A DNA stretch of 64,000 nt, from the NCBI GenBank assembly GCA_963668655.2, contig CAXXPQ010000002.1, forward strand, positions 992,001 to 1,056,000, written 5' to 3'. Below are positions 37,972 through 46,162 of the stretch, piece after piece. The notes beneath the pieces were generated by a model. The model was not told the DNA's origin. It did not search any database and was given only the letters and a program-made list of their open reading frames with translations. How positions within the stretch are numbered: position 1 is the first letter of the stretch; each line of letters begins with the position of its first letter. Origin of the DNA: G963668655 sp963668655 (GTDB taxonomy: Bacteria; Myxococcota_A; SURF-8). A program made the position numbers and the translations under genes.

Positions 37972-38400
37972 TTGTTCGGTCTCGGCATGTGGGAAATCCT
38001 GGTCATCCTGGCTCTGGCGCTGATCTTCATCGGCCCCAAGAAACTGCCGGAGATCGCCCGGACCTTGGGCAAGGGCCTGCGGGAGTTCCGCCGCGCCACC
38101 GACGATCTGAAGCACACCGTTTCCGTGGACGACGACTATTATCCCCCCGACACCGCGCCGCCTGCAAAATCGGCCGAGATCCCGGACGGAGACGAATCGC
38201 GCCGGATTGCGGCGGAAGATGCGGAGGGTCCGCAAACCATGGAAAATCCGGCGGAATCTCCCGAGGGAAGCTCCGTGGCAAACGCCGGGGCTCCGGCCGA
38301 TTCCGCCGCCGCGCCCCGCGTTGAATCTCCGGCCGAACCCGTGACAAAACCTGCGGAAAACGTGAAAGAAAATCCCCCCGAAGACCGGAGCGGAACCTGA
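37972..38400 (+). CDS. tatB: Twin-arginine translocase TatA/TatB-type subunit
   Basis: This 142-residue protein starts at a TTG (37972) with GGAGG 4 nt upstream. MFGLGMWEILVILALALIFIGPKKLPEI is the textbook TatA/TatB start: a membrane helix, the GPKKLP hinge and an amphipathic helix (GKGLREFRRATDD). A long acidic, Pro/Ala-rich tail follows. The tail and the adjacent tatC favour TatB, although one protein may serve both TatA and TatB roles. The complex exports folded, often cofactor-bearing proteins. An internal ATG at 37987 would remove conserved residues, so the TTG is preferred. Confidence 0.88.
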   Translation: MFGLGMWEILVILALALIFIGPKKLPEIARTLGKGLREFRRATDDLKHTVSVDDDYYPPDTAPPAKSAEIPDGDESRRIAAEDAEGPQTMENPAESPEGSSVANAGAPADSAAAPRVESPAEPVTKPAENVKENPPEDRSGT

Positions 38401-38403
38401 GGG

Positions 38404-39240
38404 ATGTCGAAGGAAGAAGCCTCCACGCTGATGGAACATCTGGAGGAACTTCGGGACCGGCTCATCAAGTCCGTGGTTTCCATCCTGGTGATGTTCGTCC
38501 TGGGCTGGATTTTCCGCCGGGATATCCTGTACGTCCTGAAAAAACCGCTTCTGGACGCCCTGCCGGAGGAACTGCGGCACACCATCCTGCTGCGGGTGAT
38601 CGACAAATTCTTCATCGACATGAAAGTGGCGCTGATCGGAGCGGTTTTTTTGGCCACGCCTTTCATCGTCTACCAGGTCTGGCGGTTCGTCGCGCCCGGG
38701 CTTTACAAGCATGAGAAACGTCTGGCCCTCCCCATGATTTTCGTCGGCGGAGTCTTCTTCGCTACGGGCGTAGCCTTCGGATATTTTTTCGTGCTCCCCT
38801 TCGGTTTCCAGTTCCTGGTGAGTTACAGCCTGGACTCGGGCGGTCTTCTGGCGCTGGGGGGACACGTTCCCGAAGCGGCCATGGCCGCCGACAAACTGCA
38901 GGTGGCGTTGAAGGAGCACATCAGTTTCACCGCCGCGATTCTGTTCGCCTTCGGGCTGGCCTTCGAGACGCCGCTGTTCATGATTATCCTCGGGCTGACG
39001 GGCATCGTCCGCCCGGAATGGTTCGCCAGACAGAGAAAATACGCCATCGTCGCCATCTTCGTGTTCGCCGCCATGCTCACGCCGCCGGACCCCTGGACGC
39101 AGATCGCCTTCGCCATCCCCCTGCTTTTCCTGTACGAGCTGGGAATCTGGACCACGCGCCTGCTGAACCTGTTTTCAAAAAAGAGACGCACGGAAACGGA
39201 TCGGGATCAAGATTCGGAATCGGAGACCGATCTATCATAA
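38404..39240 (+). CDS. tatC: Twin-arginine translocase subunit TatC
   Basis: This 278-residue polytopic protein has six helices and the TatC signatures: HLEELRDRL at the N-terminus, KVALIGAVFLATPFIVYQ, WRFVAPGLYKHEK and FGLAFETPLF. TatC recognises twin-arginine signal peptides. It contains an extra loop of about 25 residues (GGLLALGGHVPEAAMAADK) between helices 3 and 4, longer than in E. coli TatC. The start is 3 nt after the tatB stop, in an operon with PBP1A. Confidence 0.95.
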   Translation: MSKEEASTLMEHLEELRDRLIKSVVSILVMFVLGWIFRRDILYVLKKPLLDALPEELRHTILLRVIDKFFIDMKVALIGAVFLATPFIVYQVWRFVAPGLYKHEKRLALPMIFVGGVFFATGVAFGYFFVLPFGFQFLVSYSLDSGGLLALGGHVPEAAMAADKLQVALKEHISFTAAILFAFGLAFETPLFMIILGLTGIVRPEWFARQRKYAIVAIFVFAAMLTPPDPWTQIAFAIPLLFLYELGIWTTRLLNLFSKKRRTETDRDQDSESETDLS

Positions 39241-39595
39241 GATCGTAACCGCAACGACTTCGAACGGCCCCGCTCGCTCCATTCTCCTGACGTTCGCCAT
39301 GGCCGGGAAAGGATGGATCTTCATGAAATCGTGCAATTCCTACCGTTCCTATCCGAATTCTTCAGAAGCTAAAAACTCCTCCGTCTTTTCCATCAATGAA
39401 TAATTATCCCGTGATTTCAACTTGTTATGCCATTAATACAAACTGTAAAATTTATTATCTTGAAATTATTTCATTTTTCTATTGACACCTAAATTGTGAT
39501 CGTTATAATTAAGACAGTTTTGGTGATCGTTACTTGAAAAAACGGATTCTGAAAGGCGTTTCAGGACGCTTTACTTTAAAAGAAAGGCACGAACC
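39241..39595. other. AT-rich intergenic region upstream of the sigma factor
   Basis: This 355-bp stretch turns strongly AT-rich after about 39360. It contains a near-ideal promoter and a direct repeat, described separately; I see no gene or tatC terminator. Confidence 0.6.
39482..39509 (+). promoter_or_regulatory. Consensus sigma-70 promoter with flanking direct repeat
   Basis: A perfect TTGACA (39482-39487) and a perfect TATAAT (39504-39509) are 16 nt apart. GTGATCGTTA occurs at 39496-39505, running into the -10 box, and again at 39523-39532, downstream of the expected start, 27 bp apart. Confidence 0.7.
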
Positions 39596-40150
39596 ATGGC
39601 GAATTCCGCAATCAAAGACAGGCAAAGCCGCGACAACCTTTTCGAGGAAATCGCTCTGCCCCACATGGATTACATCTTCCGGGTCGCCTACCGTCTCAGC
39701 GGAAACCGGGAAACCGCCGAGGATCTGACCCAGGAAACCTTTTTCATCGCCATGCAGAAGATCGACCAGTTGAAGGACCAAACCAAGTGCAAGTCCTGGT
39801 TGTTCGTGATCCTGCGCAACCTCTACTTCGGGATGATCGAGAAAACCCGCAACAAGTACTTCTTCGACTACGACGACGTATCCTATGGAATTCAGGACGA
39901 AAAAGTCCAGGAGAAGGAAATGGAGCGGGAAGGCTTCTCCGATCTGCTCCAGCACCAGCTCGACCGGCTGGACGAGAAATACAAGACGCCCCTGGTGATG
40001 TCCGTCCTGGAGGATTTCTCCTACAAGGAAATCGCCGGGGAACTGGACATCCCCATCGGCACCGTGATGAGCCGCATCGCCCGGGGAAAGAGCTTTTTGC
40101 GGCGTGAAATCACGAAACATTCCTCCTTCGATGAAATGATGGCCGACTGA
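39596..40150 (+). CDS. ECF-type RNA polymerase sigma factor
   Basis: This 184-residue sigma-70-family protein has region 2 (HMDYIFRVAYRLSGNRETAEDLTQETFF) and region 4 (YKTPLVMSVLEDFSYKEIAGELDIPIGTVMSRIARGKSFL), joined by an acidic linker. Such factors redirect RNA polymerase to small regulons. No anti-sigma gene follows; a bidirectional terminator lies directly downstream, so it is monocistronic. GAAAGG is 8 nt upstream of the ATG. Its promoter is a near-perfect housekeeping one, so restraint by a repressor or an unlinked anti-sigma factor is plausible. Confidence 0.92.
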   Translation: MANSAIKDRQSRDNLFEEIALPHMDYIFRVAYRLSGNRETAEDLTQETFFIAMQKIDQLKDQTKCKSWLFVILRNLYFGMIEKTRNKYFFDYDDVSYGIQDEKVQEKEMEREGFSDLLQHQLDRLDEKYKTPLVMSVLEDFSYKEIAGELDIPIGTVMSRIARGKSFLRREITKHSSFDEMMAD

Positions 40151-40188
40151 CGCTCCATCTTCCGCCCATTTTCCGGCGGGCGCGCATG

Positions 40189-40229
40189 AAAAAGCCCCGC
40201 TTCCCATGTTCGGGAGGCGGGGCCTTTTT
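40189..40229. terminator. Bidirectional intrinsic terminator
   Basis: A 5' arm at 40189-40205 pairs with 40212-40229 around a 6-nt loop; the GC stem is flanked by A-run and T-run on opposite sides, so it can serve both the sigma factor gene and the convergent gene ending at 40262. Confidence 0.85.
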
Positions 40230-40261
40230 CGTTTCGATGCGATGGGCCGAGAACCGCCGGT

Positions 40262-40822
40262 TCAGCGTCCCAGGGACTTGTTGCGGACCTCGACGTATTT
40301 CGTGTTGAAATCCGTGTGGTATTTCTTGAAATCCTTCTGGATCTGGGCGAAGCTGGCGGCCTGTTCGTAAAGCTGCCGCTTCTTGGATTCGATGGTCGCC
40401 TTCAGGGGCTCCAGCACGTCCGTGCCCTTCTTTTCCTCGCGCGCCTTGTTGAAGCTTTCCCAGTCGGTTACGTAGCCCTTGCCCACCTCGAAACCCTGGC
40501 GAAGAAGCTGGATGACCTGGTTTTTCACCAGCGTCAGCTGGGGAGATTCCGGGTACATGTCCGGATAGGCCGTGATGCAGTATTCCATTTTCTCCAGATA
40601 CTTCCTGCCGATCTGGGGTTTGTCGCCCGGCATGTATTGCAGGTGGGGCTGGTTCTTGGCGAAGCAGTTCATCAGCGGAACGATGGTTTTCTTGGTGAAC
40701 TCCCGTTCTTTTTCCAGCTTCGCCAGTTCGGCCTTGGCATCCTCCACGGGGCCGGCAATGGCGGTCGCCCAGGGAAGAACAACCAGGACGGCCAGAATAC
40801 AAACGATCCAACGTCTTGTCAT
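40262..40822 (-). CDS. Exported coiled-coil protein of unknown function
   Basis: This 186-residue protein has a signal peptide (CILAVLVVLPWATAIAG) and an all-helical, charged mature part with coiled-coil segments (VEDAKAELAKLEKERE) and two Cys (NCFAK, EYCIT) that could pair. I do not recognise the family. The ATG at 40822 has AGGAG 7 nt upstream. It has its own promoter and shares a terminator with the sigma factor gene. A periplasmic role is likely from the signal peptide alone. Confidence 0.7.
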   Translation of the reverse strand: MTRRWIVCILAVLVVLPWATAIAGPVEDAKAELAKLEKEREFTKKTIVPLMNCFAKNQPHLQYMPGDKPQIGRKYLEKMEYCITAYPDMYPESPQLTLVKNQVIQLLRQGFEVGKGYVTDWESFNKAREEKKGTDVLEPLKATIESKKRQLYEQAASFAQIQKDFKKYHTDFNTKYVEVRNKSLGR

Positions 40823-40883
40823 TGTCTGTCTCCTTGGTTTCCTATTTGTACTTTGAATCGGCGAGTTATTACCAATAGGAATG

Positions 40884-40911
40884 TTTTTACCTGTTTTTCG
40901 CGAGATGTCAA
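40884..40911 (-). promoter_or_regulatory. Promoter of the exported coiled-coil protein
   Basis: On the minus strand TTGACA (40911-40906) and TAAAAA (40889-40884) are 16 nt apart, about 60 nt before the ATG at 40822. Confidence 0.5.
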
Positions 40912-40997
40912 CCCCAACGGAAAAGAAAACGGACGCTTTTCCCACGGATCCGCCGGAAAGGGCGCGGGGGATTTCCACGGATTTTTCCGAGGAGATC

Positions 40998-41026
40998 TTG
41001 ACATTCGATCCGAATTGAGGCAGACT
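40998..41026 (+). promoter_or_regulatory. Candidate promoter of the 73-residue protein gene
   Basis: TTGACA (40998-41003) and CAGACT (41021-41026) are 17 nt apart, about 35 nt before the ATG at 41063. The -10 resembles that at 13257. Confidence 0.4.
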
Positions 41027-41062
41027 TTCGCCCCAATAACACGGTTTCAGGGGTCGGCAACC

Positions 41063-41284
41063 ATGGCGTACAAGGCCATCCACACGAGGAAGAAGAAAAC
41101 GACGGTGGTCGAATATATCGAGGCTTTTCCCGTCTCCCCATCGCAGCCGTCCCCTCCGGAACCGGACTTCTCAGTGGACGACCGGGCGCGGGATCTGGCC
41201 GAGCTTTCCTGGAACACCTTCCTGGCCAAGGAACGGCGGGAGAAAATCCGTGCCGAGCTGAGCCGATACCTGAAAAAAGACTGA
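41063..41284 (+). CDS. Small charged protein of unknown function
   Basis: This 73-residue protein starts MAYKAIHTRKKK and ends in a charged helix (KERREKIRAELSRYLKK), with a Pro/Ser-rich middle. It has no signal peptide or membrane helix. AGGGG lies 9 nt before the ATG, and a promoter-like sequence lies upstream, which supports a real gene. I do not recognise it. Confidence 0.55.
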   Translation: MAYKAIHTRKKKTTVVEYIEAFPVSPSQPSPPEPDFSVDDRARDLAELSWNTFLAKERREKIRAELSRYLKKD

Positions 41285-41506
41285 GCATCGTCTTCGAATG
41301 ACCTTCCGCCGCCCTTTGCGGGTTCTCTCCTCCGGTTCGCCTTCACGCCATCCCGTTCAACATTTGAAAATGGGAAAACGAGGCGTTGACTTCCCCGGGG
41401 ATCTTCTCGATCATCGATGGAAGCGGTTCGGGTCGGCGTCCGGCCGGCCGGAAGAAACCGCCATCTTTTGCGGCCCGAAAGGCCGGAGCAACGACGAGGA
41501 CGGCTT

Positions 41507-43015
41507 TTGAATGTGGAGATGAAACCACCGACCCCATGGTCCCGGACAGTCGAACGTTTTCTGTCCGAAACGCCCCGGCGCCGGATTCTGCGGATTTTCT
41601 GGGCGCTCTATGGCCTGTACCTCTCGTTTGTGGTTCTCGACCGACAGGTCATCCTGCTGATTCTCCTTTTCCGGAAAGGCGGGGGGAGTTTTTCCGAATT
41701 CCTGTCCGTGCTTCTGGCGCTGTCGATCCCCGCCTATTTCGTCTGGACCGTAATAAAATTCGACGTTTTCCTGCGCCGGACAAGCACGCAGGCTTTCTGG
41801 CTTTCCCTGCTGTTTCTGCCCTGGCTGTTGCATCCGGCGATCCGGGAGACGAGGGTTTCGTTTCATCTGCTGGATACGTTTTCCTACGTAAAAGCCGCCC
41901 TGCTGCCGCCGATGATTCTGGGCCTGCTGGCCCACGCGCCGCGATTTCTGTCCCGGGCGGCGACCATCGGCCTCCGCTGGGTGAAACGCCTGATGACCCG
42001 GCACCCGAACGCCTTCGCGCTGTCGATCGGAATGCTGCTGACCCTTGTCATCCTGTTCGTGGTGGAGGGACTGTGCCGGTTATCCCTGGAATTCGGCTCG
42101 CAGCCCGAGGTTCCGGCAAGAGCCTGCGTACGCGGCTATACCCGCGCGGACCCGGTGATGGGCTACCGCGCGCGCGCGCGGGACGATTCCGAATGTCAGC
42201 GCCATTTCTCCCATGAATGGGTCTACCACGTCCCCTATTCCATCGGCGCGGACGGGCGGCGGAAAACGCCGTTCTCGGGAGATGCGGCCACGGCCGTTCC
42301 GATCTTCATTTTCGGGGGAAGCTACGTATACGGAGAAGGGGTGTTTCCGGACGAGACCCTCCCGTATTTCGTGGGCGAACTCTCGCCGTCGCGATTCCCC
42401 GTGAACTACGGCCTTTCCGGCTACGGACCCCAGAACATGCTGGCCCGCCTGGAATCGGGCGAAATGATGGGCGTGGCGGGCCCCGAGGCCGTCGCCCTGT
42501 ACGTCTTCATCGGCGCGCACGTCGAGCGCGTCTCGGGGAGCCTGCACACGCTTTCGAGCTGGGGCCACGGCCTGCCCTTTTACGAATTCCCGGAAGGCGA
42601 GGATCCGCTCAATCTCGGGACGTTCGACGAGGCGCGTCCGGCTCTCGTACGGTTGTGCGGAGCGCTTTCGGAAAGCGCCATCGTGCGCCGCTTTCATCTG
42701 CGATTTCCGCCCTTTCATCCGGACTCCCACTACCGCAACGTGGCGGCCCTCGTCGCCCGCTCCCGCGACCTGTTTTTCCACTCCACCGGAAGCCGCCGCT
42801 TCGCCGTGCTGATTTTTCCCGGCGAAAACGCCGAACGCCTGCTGCCGCACCTGAAGCGGCTGGACATTCCCGTGCTGGATTATTCCGAACTGCTCAAGCC
42901 CGAAACCTCCCGTGAGGATCGTTATCGGATCCGGGGCGACGGCCATCCGGGTCCGCAGCTTTATCTGCGAACGGCGCAGCGGCTCGTGGAGGATTTGGAG
43001 CGGCTCGGATGGTGA
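41507..43015 (+). CDS. Membrane-anchored SGNH/GDSL-like hydrolase family protein
   Basis: This protein of about 502 residues has an N-terminal part with four to five membrane helices (to about residue 185) and a periplasmic SGNH-type domain. Features are IFIFGGSYVYGEGVFPDET (block I, Ser), NYGLSGYGPQNM (block II) and the DGHPGP Asp-x-x-His-like motif near the end. Such membrane-linked SGNH domains act as esterases or O-acyltransferases on surface glycans. The start is uncertain: TTG at 41507 has GAGG 7 nt upstream; GTG 41513 and ATG 41519 are alternatives. No partner genes are evident. Confidence 0.7.
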   Translation: MNVEMKPPTPWSRTVERFLSETPRRRILRIFWALYGLYLSFVVLDRQVILLILLFRKGGGSFSEFLSVLLALSIPAYFVWTVIKFDVFLRRTSTQAFWLSLLFLPWLLHPAIRETRVSFHLLDTFSYVKAALLPPMILGLLAHAPRFLSRAATIGLRWVKRLMTRHPNAFALSIGMLLTLVILFVVEGLCRLSLEFGSQPEVPARACVRGYTRADPVMGYRARARDDSECQRHFSHEWVYHVPYSIGADGRRKTPFSGDAATAVPIFIFGGSYVYGEGVFPDETLPYFVGELSPSRFPVNYGLSGYGPQNMLARLESGEMMGVAGPEAVALYVFIGAHVERVSGSLHTLSSWGHGLPFYEFPEGEDPLNLGTFDEARPALVRLCGALSESAIVRRFHLRFPPFHPDSHYRNVAALVARSRDLFFHSTGSRRFAVLIFPGENAERLLPHLKRLDIPVLDYSELLKPETSREDRYRIRGDGHPGPQLYLRTAQRLVEDLERLGW

Positions 43016-43045
43016 ATTCGAATCGAGGAATATAGGCTCAACTAA

Positions 43046-43076
43046 AGGATGGGCAAAACAGTTACCCATCCTACGG
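43046..43076 (+). repeat. Hairpin element left of the abi gene
   Basis: AGGATGGG (43046-43053) pairs with CCCATCCT (43065-43072). Its reverse complement closely matches the element at 44221-44249, so the two form inverted copies around the abi gene. Confidence 0.75.
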
Positions 43077-43126
43077 CACTGATGCATTGGAGTAGTTACG
43101 TCGCATGACGGGAAGCGAAAACGAGC

Positions 43127-43156
43127 TTGTTTAGATACATCAAGTTGTTTTACAAT
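43127..43156 (+). promoter_or_regulatory. Candidate promoter of the abi gene
   Basis: TTGTTT (43127-43132) and TACAAT (43151-43156) are 18 nt apart, about 87 nt before the ATG at 43243. Confidence 0.4.
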
Positions 43157-43242
43157 TGCAAACGACGGCATTCCAAATGCGACCGGATGAGCTCCGTCAA
43201 TTACGAGCGGGCGTTCCGGTCAGACAAACTGGAGGCCGTTGC

Positions 43243-44175
43243 ATGAGCCCCAACCATTGGATATCCCTCTTTCAGGGGGAAGATCAGGCGTATGGGAAAT
43301 TGAGAATGGCTTTAAGTATTTCTATGAAGACCATCAAAGCAGTAGCTCAAGTGATAACCGGAGATAAAGGATTGTCCCCATATCATTCAGGACCCCAGCT
43401 TGTAGAACTGTTTAATGGGTATGGCAATGATGACGCTTACGGTCAAGGGTTTCCCTCAAGATGGGCTTATGCAGAAAATTGTATTAAACAGTTTAACAGC
43501 ACCCCTAAAATCAGCAAAATCATTGAAGATGCAGTTGATCCAAGAAATTACCTTGATAGCGATCATGACGCAGAGGAGGCTGTGAGCTACCTCAATGAAT
43601 ATTTGCAGTACGATAGCTTGAAGCTTTATAAATTAGGATTGCGCTATGTTTTAGGGTCAGCCTCCGGTTTGTCTGTGGAGATAGAAGCCAAGACGGAATC
43701 ACAAGATCCTCTTTCGAATGAATTCATCCAGGAACAGATTGCCAAGTGTCGAGAGAAGAACCTCAACAGTGACTACGATGGGGCAATTACCAATGCTCGG
43801 GCTTTAATCGAAGCAGTCCTTATTGAGCTTGAAAGCAGGATTTCCGGGGGAAGAACGGTGTATGATGGCGATTTAGTCAAGCTCTATAAAAGGGTTGGAA
43901 AACTCCTGAATCTTGAACCGGGTGCAAAGGATTTGGAGACTTCACTAAAACAAATTTTAAGCGGTTTGAACAATGTCGTTAATGGAATTGCAGGTCTCCG
44001 AAACAAGATGGGAGATGCTCATGTCCGTACATATAAACCCAAGGCCCATCATGCACGGCTTGCAGTCAACGCGGCTAATACCTTAGTGGATTTTCTCTTT
44101 GAGACATATGATTATCAAAAAAATAATGTTCTTAACAAGAACGCGAAAGTGGATACTGAAGTGACAGACCCATGA
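43243..44175 (+). CDS. Abortive-infection (Abi C-terminal domain) family protein
   Basis: This 310-residue protein has an N-terminal part of unknown fold and a C-terminal helical domain. The segment DGAITNARALIEAVLIELE, then LRNKMGDAHVRTYKPKAHHARLAVNAANTLVDFLF, is the pattern of the Abi_C domain found in phage-resistance proteins. Codon use is far more AT-rich than in neighbouring genes, indicating horizontal gain. GGAGG lies 7 nt before the ATG at 43243; a start at 43156 would overlap the promoter. The gene lies alone between inverted hairpin elements. A defence role is inferred from the family. Confidence 0.75.
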   Translation: MSPNHWISLFQGEDQAYGKLRMALSISMKTIKAVAQVITGDKGLSPYHSGPQLVELFNGYGNDDAYGQGFPSRWAYAENCIKQFNSTPKISKIIEDAVDPRNYLDSDHDAEEAVSYLNEYLQYDSLKLYKLGLRYVLGSASGLSVEIEAKTESQDPLSNEFIQEQIAKCREKNLNSDYDGAITNARALIEAVLIELESRISGGRTVYDGDLVKLYKRVGKLLNLEPGAKDLETSLKQILSGLNNVVNGIAGLRNKMGDAHVRTYKPKAHHARLAVNAANTLVDFLFETYDYQKNNVLNKNAKVDTEVTDP

Positions 44176-44220
44176 TATATCAATTCCAATCCTATGCCAA
44201 CCTTTTCCCTTTGTTAGTGA

Positions 44221-44249
44221 CGTAGGATGGGCAATTGTCTTGCCCATTA
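44221..44249 (+). repeat. Hairpin element right of the abi gene
   Basis: CGTAGGATGGGCAA (44221-44234) is followed by TTGCCCAT (44240-44247), an 8-bp stem. It is an inverted, slightly diverged copy of the element at 43046-43076. Confidence 0.75.
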
Positions 44250-44335
44250 ATTCCCTGTACCTTACCTACTTAAATCATACTCCATTTGATACGTATATGG
44301 CAAGATCGGGGGGTGATTTTTACATTACCGTTTTT

Positions 44336-44435
44336 GGGTCCGTTTTCGCGTTGCGTCCGGGTGAACGCTTTTTGGCGTGTAACTATATGATCTTCCAACG
44401 GAATTCACCGTTTTTGCGTGCGCCCGGGTCGCACA
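44336..44435 (+). repeat. Dispersed hairpin repeat R2, copy b
   Basis: It runs GGTCCGTTTTCG, CGTCCGGGTGAACGC, TATATGATC, then TTTTTGCGTGCGCCCGGGTCGCACA. It matches the minus-strand reading of 18655-18548 with gaps and about two thirds identity by eye. Confidence 0.55.
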
Positions 44436-44694
44436 CCCCTGGGGGCGCTTTCAGGCCGTTTCGGGCCATCCACCGGGGAAGGGCTGGAACAAGCTATTTC
44501 CTCTATGATATCAACTAGTTTCGACGATTCCGGTCCAACTTCCGGCGCGGCTGCGTTTGGCCGGTTTGGGGGAATTCGTCCGGACGGTGTGTTTTTTCGC
44601 GGATTTCTCCGTGATATCGGAAACTTGCGGTCGTTTTCAGGCGCGGCGAAGCGCGAAAGGCTATATGATATTCATATGTATAGCATATCGATAT

Positions 44695-45861
44695 TCAGGA
44701 GCGGCTTTTCTGCCATGCCCTCATGGCGGAGAGGCGTTCGCTCCAGCGGCGGGACAGGCGCAGTTCCAGAAATTCCTGCAACAGGCTTTCGAACATCTGA
44801 AAACCACTCTCCAGAAGGTGCATGCGCTCGTAAAAAACCGCCTCGCGCTCGTCCGTCTCGTCGGTCAGTTCGTCGCGTTCAATGTGGACTTTCGGCGTTT
44901 TGAACGATCCGAAGCGGAAGGTCTCGCCTTTCAGCGTGAGCTTCCAGGCTTCCTCGTCCTTCAGCATGTAAAGCGTGGCCTCGGCCGGTTGCAGGTCGTT
45001 GCGAAGCGCCTCGCGCACCTCGCGATAGGCGGCCTGGCTGCCGGTGACCGTCACCTTGCGGGGATCCTCCGCGCCGCCGTCGAGCACCACGCGGCTGTCC
45101 ACCCGGGCCTCGAACAGCTCGCCCAACGCCCCGGGGCCCTCCGCCCGCACGGTGAATTCCCCCGCCGTGGTCTCCGAGGCATGCAGCAGCCAGAGCAGAA
45201 ACTCCTGTCCCAACCAGCGGTTTTCCTTGATCTGGTCCACGACGTCCTGTCCGGAACTCTTGTTCAGGCCGTCCAGTTTTCCCCCGTCTCCATCGTTCAA
45301 GAGGTTTCGGGCCAGCGCCATGGGATGCAGGGCCTCCAGCCCCACGTCGGAGAAGCTGTTCTTCGCCTGTCCCTCGAAGGCTTCCAGATCCTTCAGGGAC
45401 AACGAACCCACCATCACGCGGCCGGTTTGCGTGTGCCAGACGATGTCGAAGCCCGAGGGAACCGCCAGGGTCTTGGCCAGCAGCCGCTGGCGCACCAGTT
45501 CCTGCAACTCCGTCTTGCGCTGGCGGGGCACCCACTTGAAGTCCGGATGGCCGGCCAGCCACTTGCGGCACTCCAGGTCGAACCGGTTGCGCAAAAGGGC
45601 GGGGGCGATCTTGCGTTCGTCCGTGCGCAGGGAAAAGCAGACGTAGGGCGGCCGGATGAAGAGCCGGTAGTTCTCGAACGTCGCGTCGTTGGGATCGTCC
45701 AGGCAGACCCACCCGCGGGCCTTTTCCGTGGTGGCGCCTTCGATGGCCTGGAAGCGGTTGCGGCGCAGGCGCTCGGCCATCCATTCCTCCAGGTCTTTTT
45801 TCGGAAGGCGTCCGATGACGCGATAAAGGCTGATGCTGATCGTCTGGCCCATGAAACCCAT
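44695..45861 (-). CDS. rdgC: RdgC-like recombination-associated protein
   Basis: From the ATG at 45861 (AAAGGA 8 nt upstream) the protein has 388 residues. ARGWVCLDDP early, YVCFSLRTDERKIAPALL, and RKTELQELVRQRLL...DIVWHTQTGRVMVGS follow the order of RdgC, a ring-shaped DNA-binding protein that modulates RecA. ENRWLGQEFLLWLL in the C-terminal half is a feature I associate with deltaproteobacterial RdgC-like proteins, which are longer than the E. coli form. The gene is alone, next to the AT-rich abi region. The family call is moderate. Confidence 0.65.
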   Translation of the reverse strand: MGFMGQTISISLYRVIGRLPKKDLEEWMAERLRRNRFQAIEGATTEKARGWVCLDDPNDATFENYRLFIRPPYVCFSLRTDERKIAPALLRNRFDLECRKWLAGHPDFKWVPRQRKTELQELVRQRLLAKTLAVPSGFDIVWHTQTGRVMVGSLSLKDLEAFEGQAKNSFSDVGLEALHPMALARNLLNDGDGGKLDGLNKSSGQDVVDQIKENRWLGQEFLLWLLHASETTAGEFTVRAEGPGALGELFEARVDSRVVLDGGAEDPRKVTVTGSQAAYREVREALRNDLQPAEATLYMLKDEEAWKLTLKGETFRFGSFKTPKVHIERDELTDETDEREAVFYERMHLLESGFQMFESLLQEFLELRLSRRWSERLSAMRAWQKSRS

Positions 45862-46162
45862 GACAGGCGTCCTTTCGGGTAGAACGTTTTCCGTTACGCG
45901 ACCGGGGCCTTTCCTACCACGGCCGGGCGGCGAGGCCAAGCGGAAAATGAAGGCCGGGCGGCGGATTTCGTTTCAAGGCAGGCGCGGGCATGGACGCAAG
46001 CCTACGACCGGATCCGTTATTCATCCGATAGGACATGGACATTATCGGGGTTCGATTCCTGTCGGAGCAGGTCTCTGGTCCACGTGTTCTTGCATGAATT
46101 TATGGAGCAGGTCGGGAGACCTGCTCCATGTTGGGCCTTGCCCTTGGGGCGGTTCAGAGGTT
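45862..46162. other. 301-bp intergenic region with a perfect hairpin
   Basis: GAGCAGGTC and GACCTGCTC (46107-46128) form a 9-bp stem with a GGGA loop; a GGAGCAGGTCTC half-copy lies about 45 nt upstream. There is no T-run, so it is not a typical terminator. No gene is evident. Confidence 0.5.

Larger units (their letters stand above)
44176..44694. other. 519-bp noncoding region with hairpin element and repeat R2b
   Basis: It holds the right-hand hairpin of the abi cassette, repeat R2b (44336-44435) and a palindrome-rich AT stretch near 44660-44695. Short open frames here have no ribosome site or family match. Confidence 0.5.

Noticed and set aside
44240..44903. Short plus-strand frames after the abi gene
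   Set aside because: There is no ribosome site or family match; they run over hairpin elements, repeat R2b and the antisense of rdgC.
46040..46065. GGGGTTCGATTCC, a T-loop-like sequence upstream of rdgC
   Set aside because: The flanking bases do not pair as a T stem and no other tRNA arms are present.
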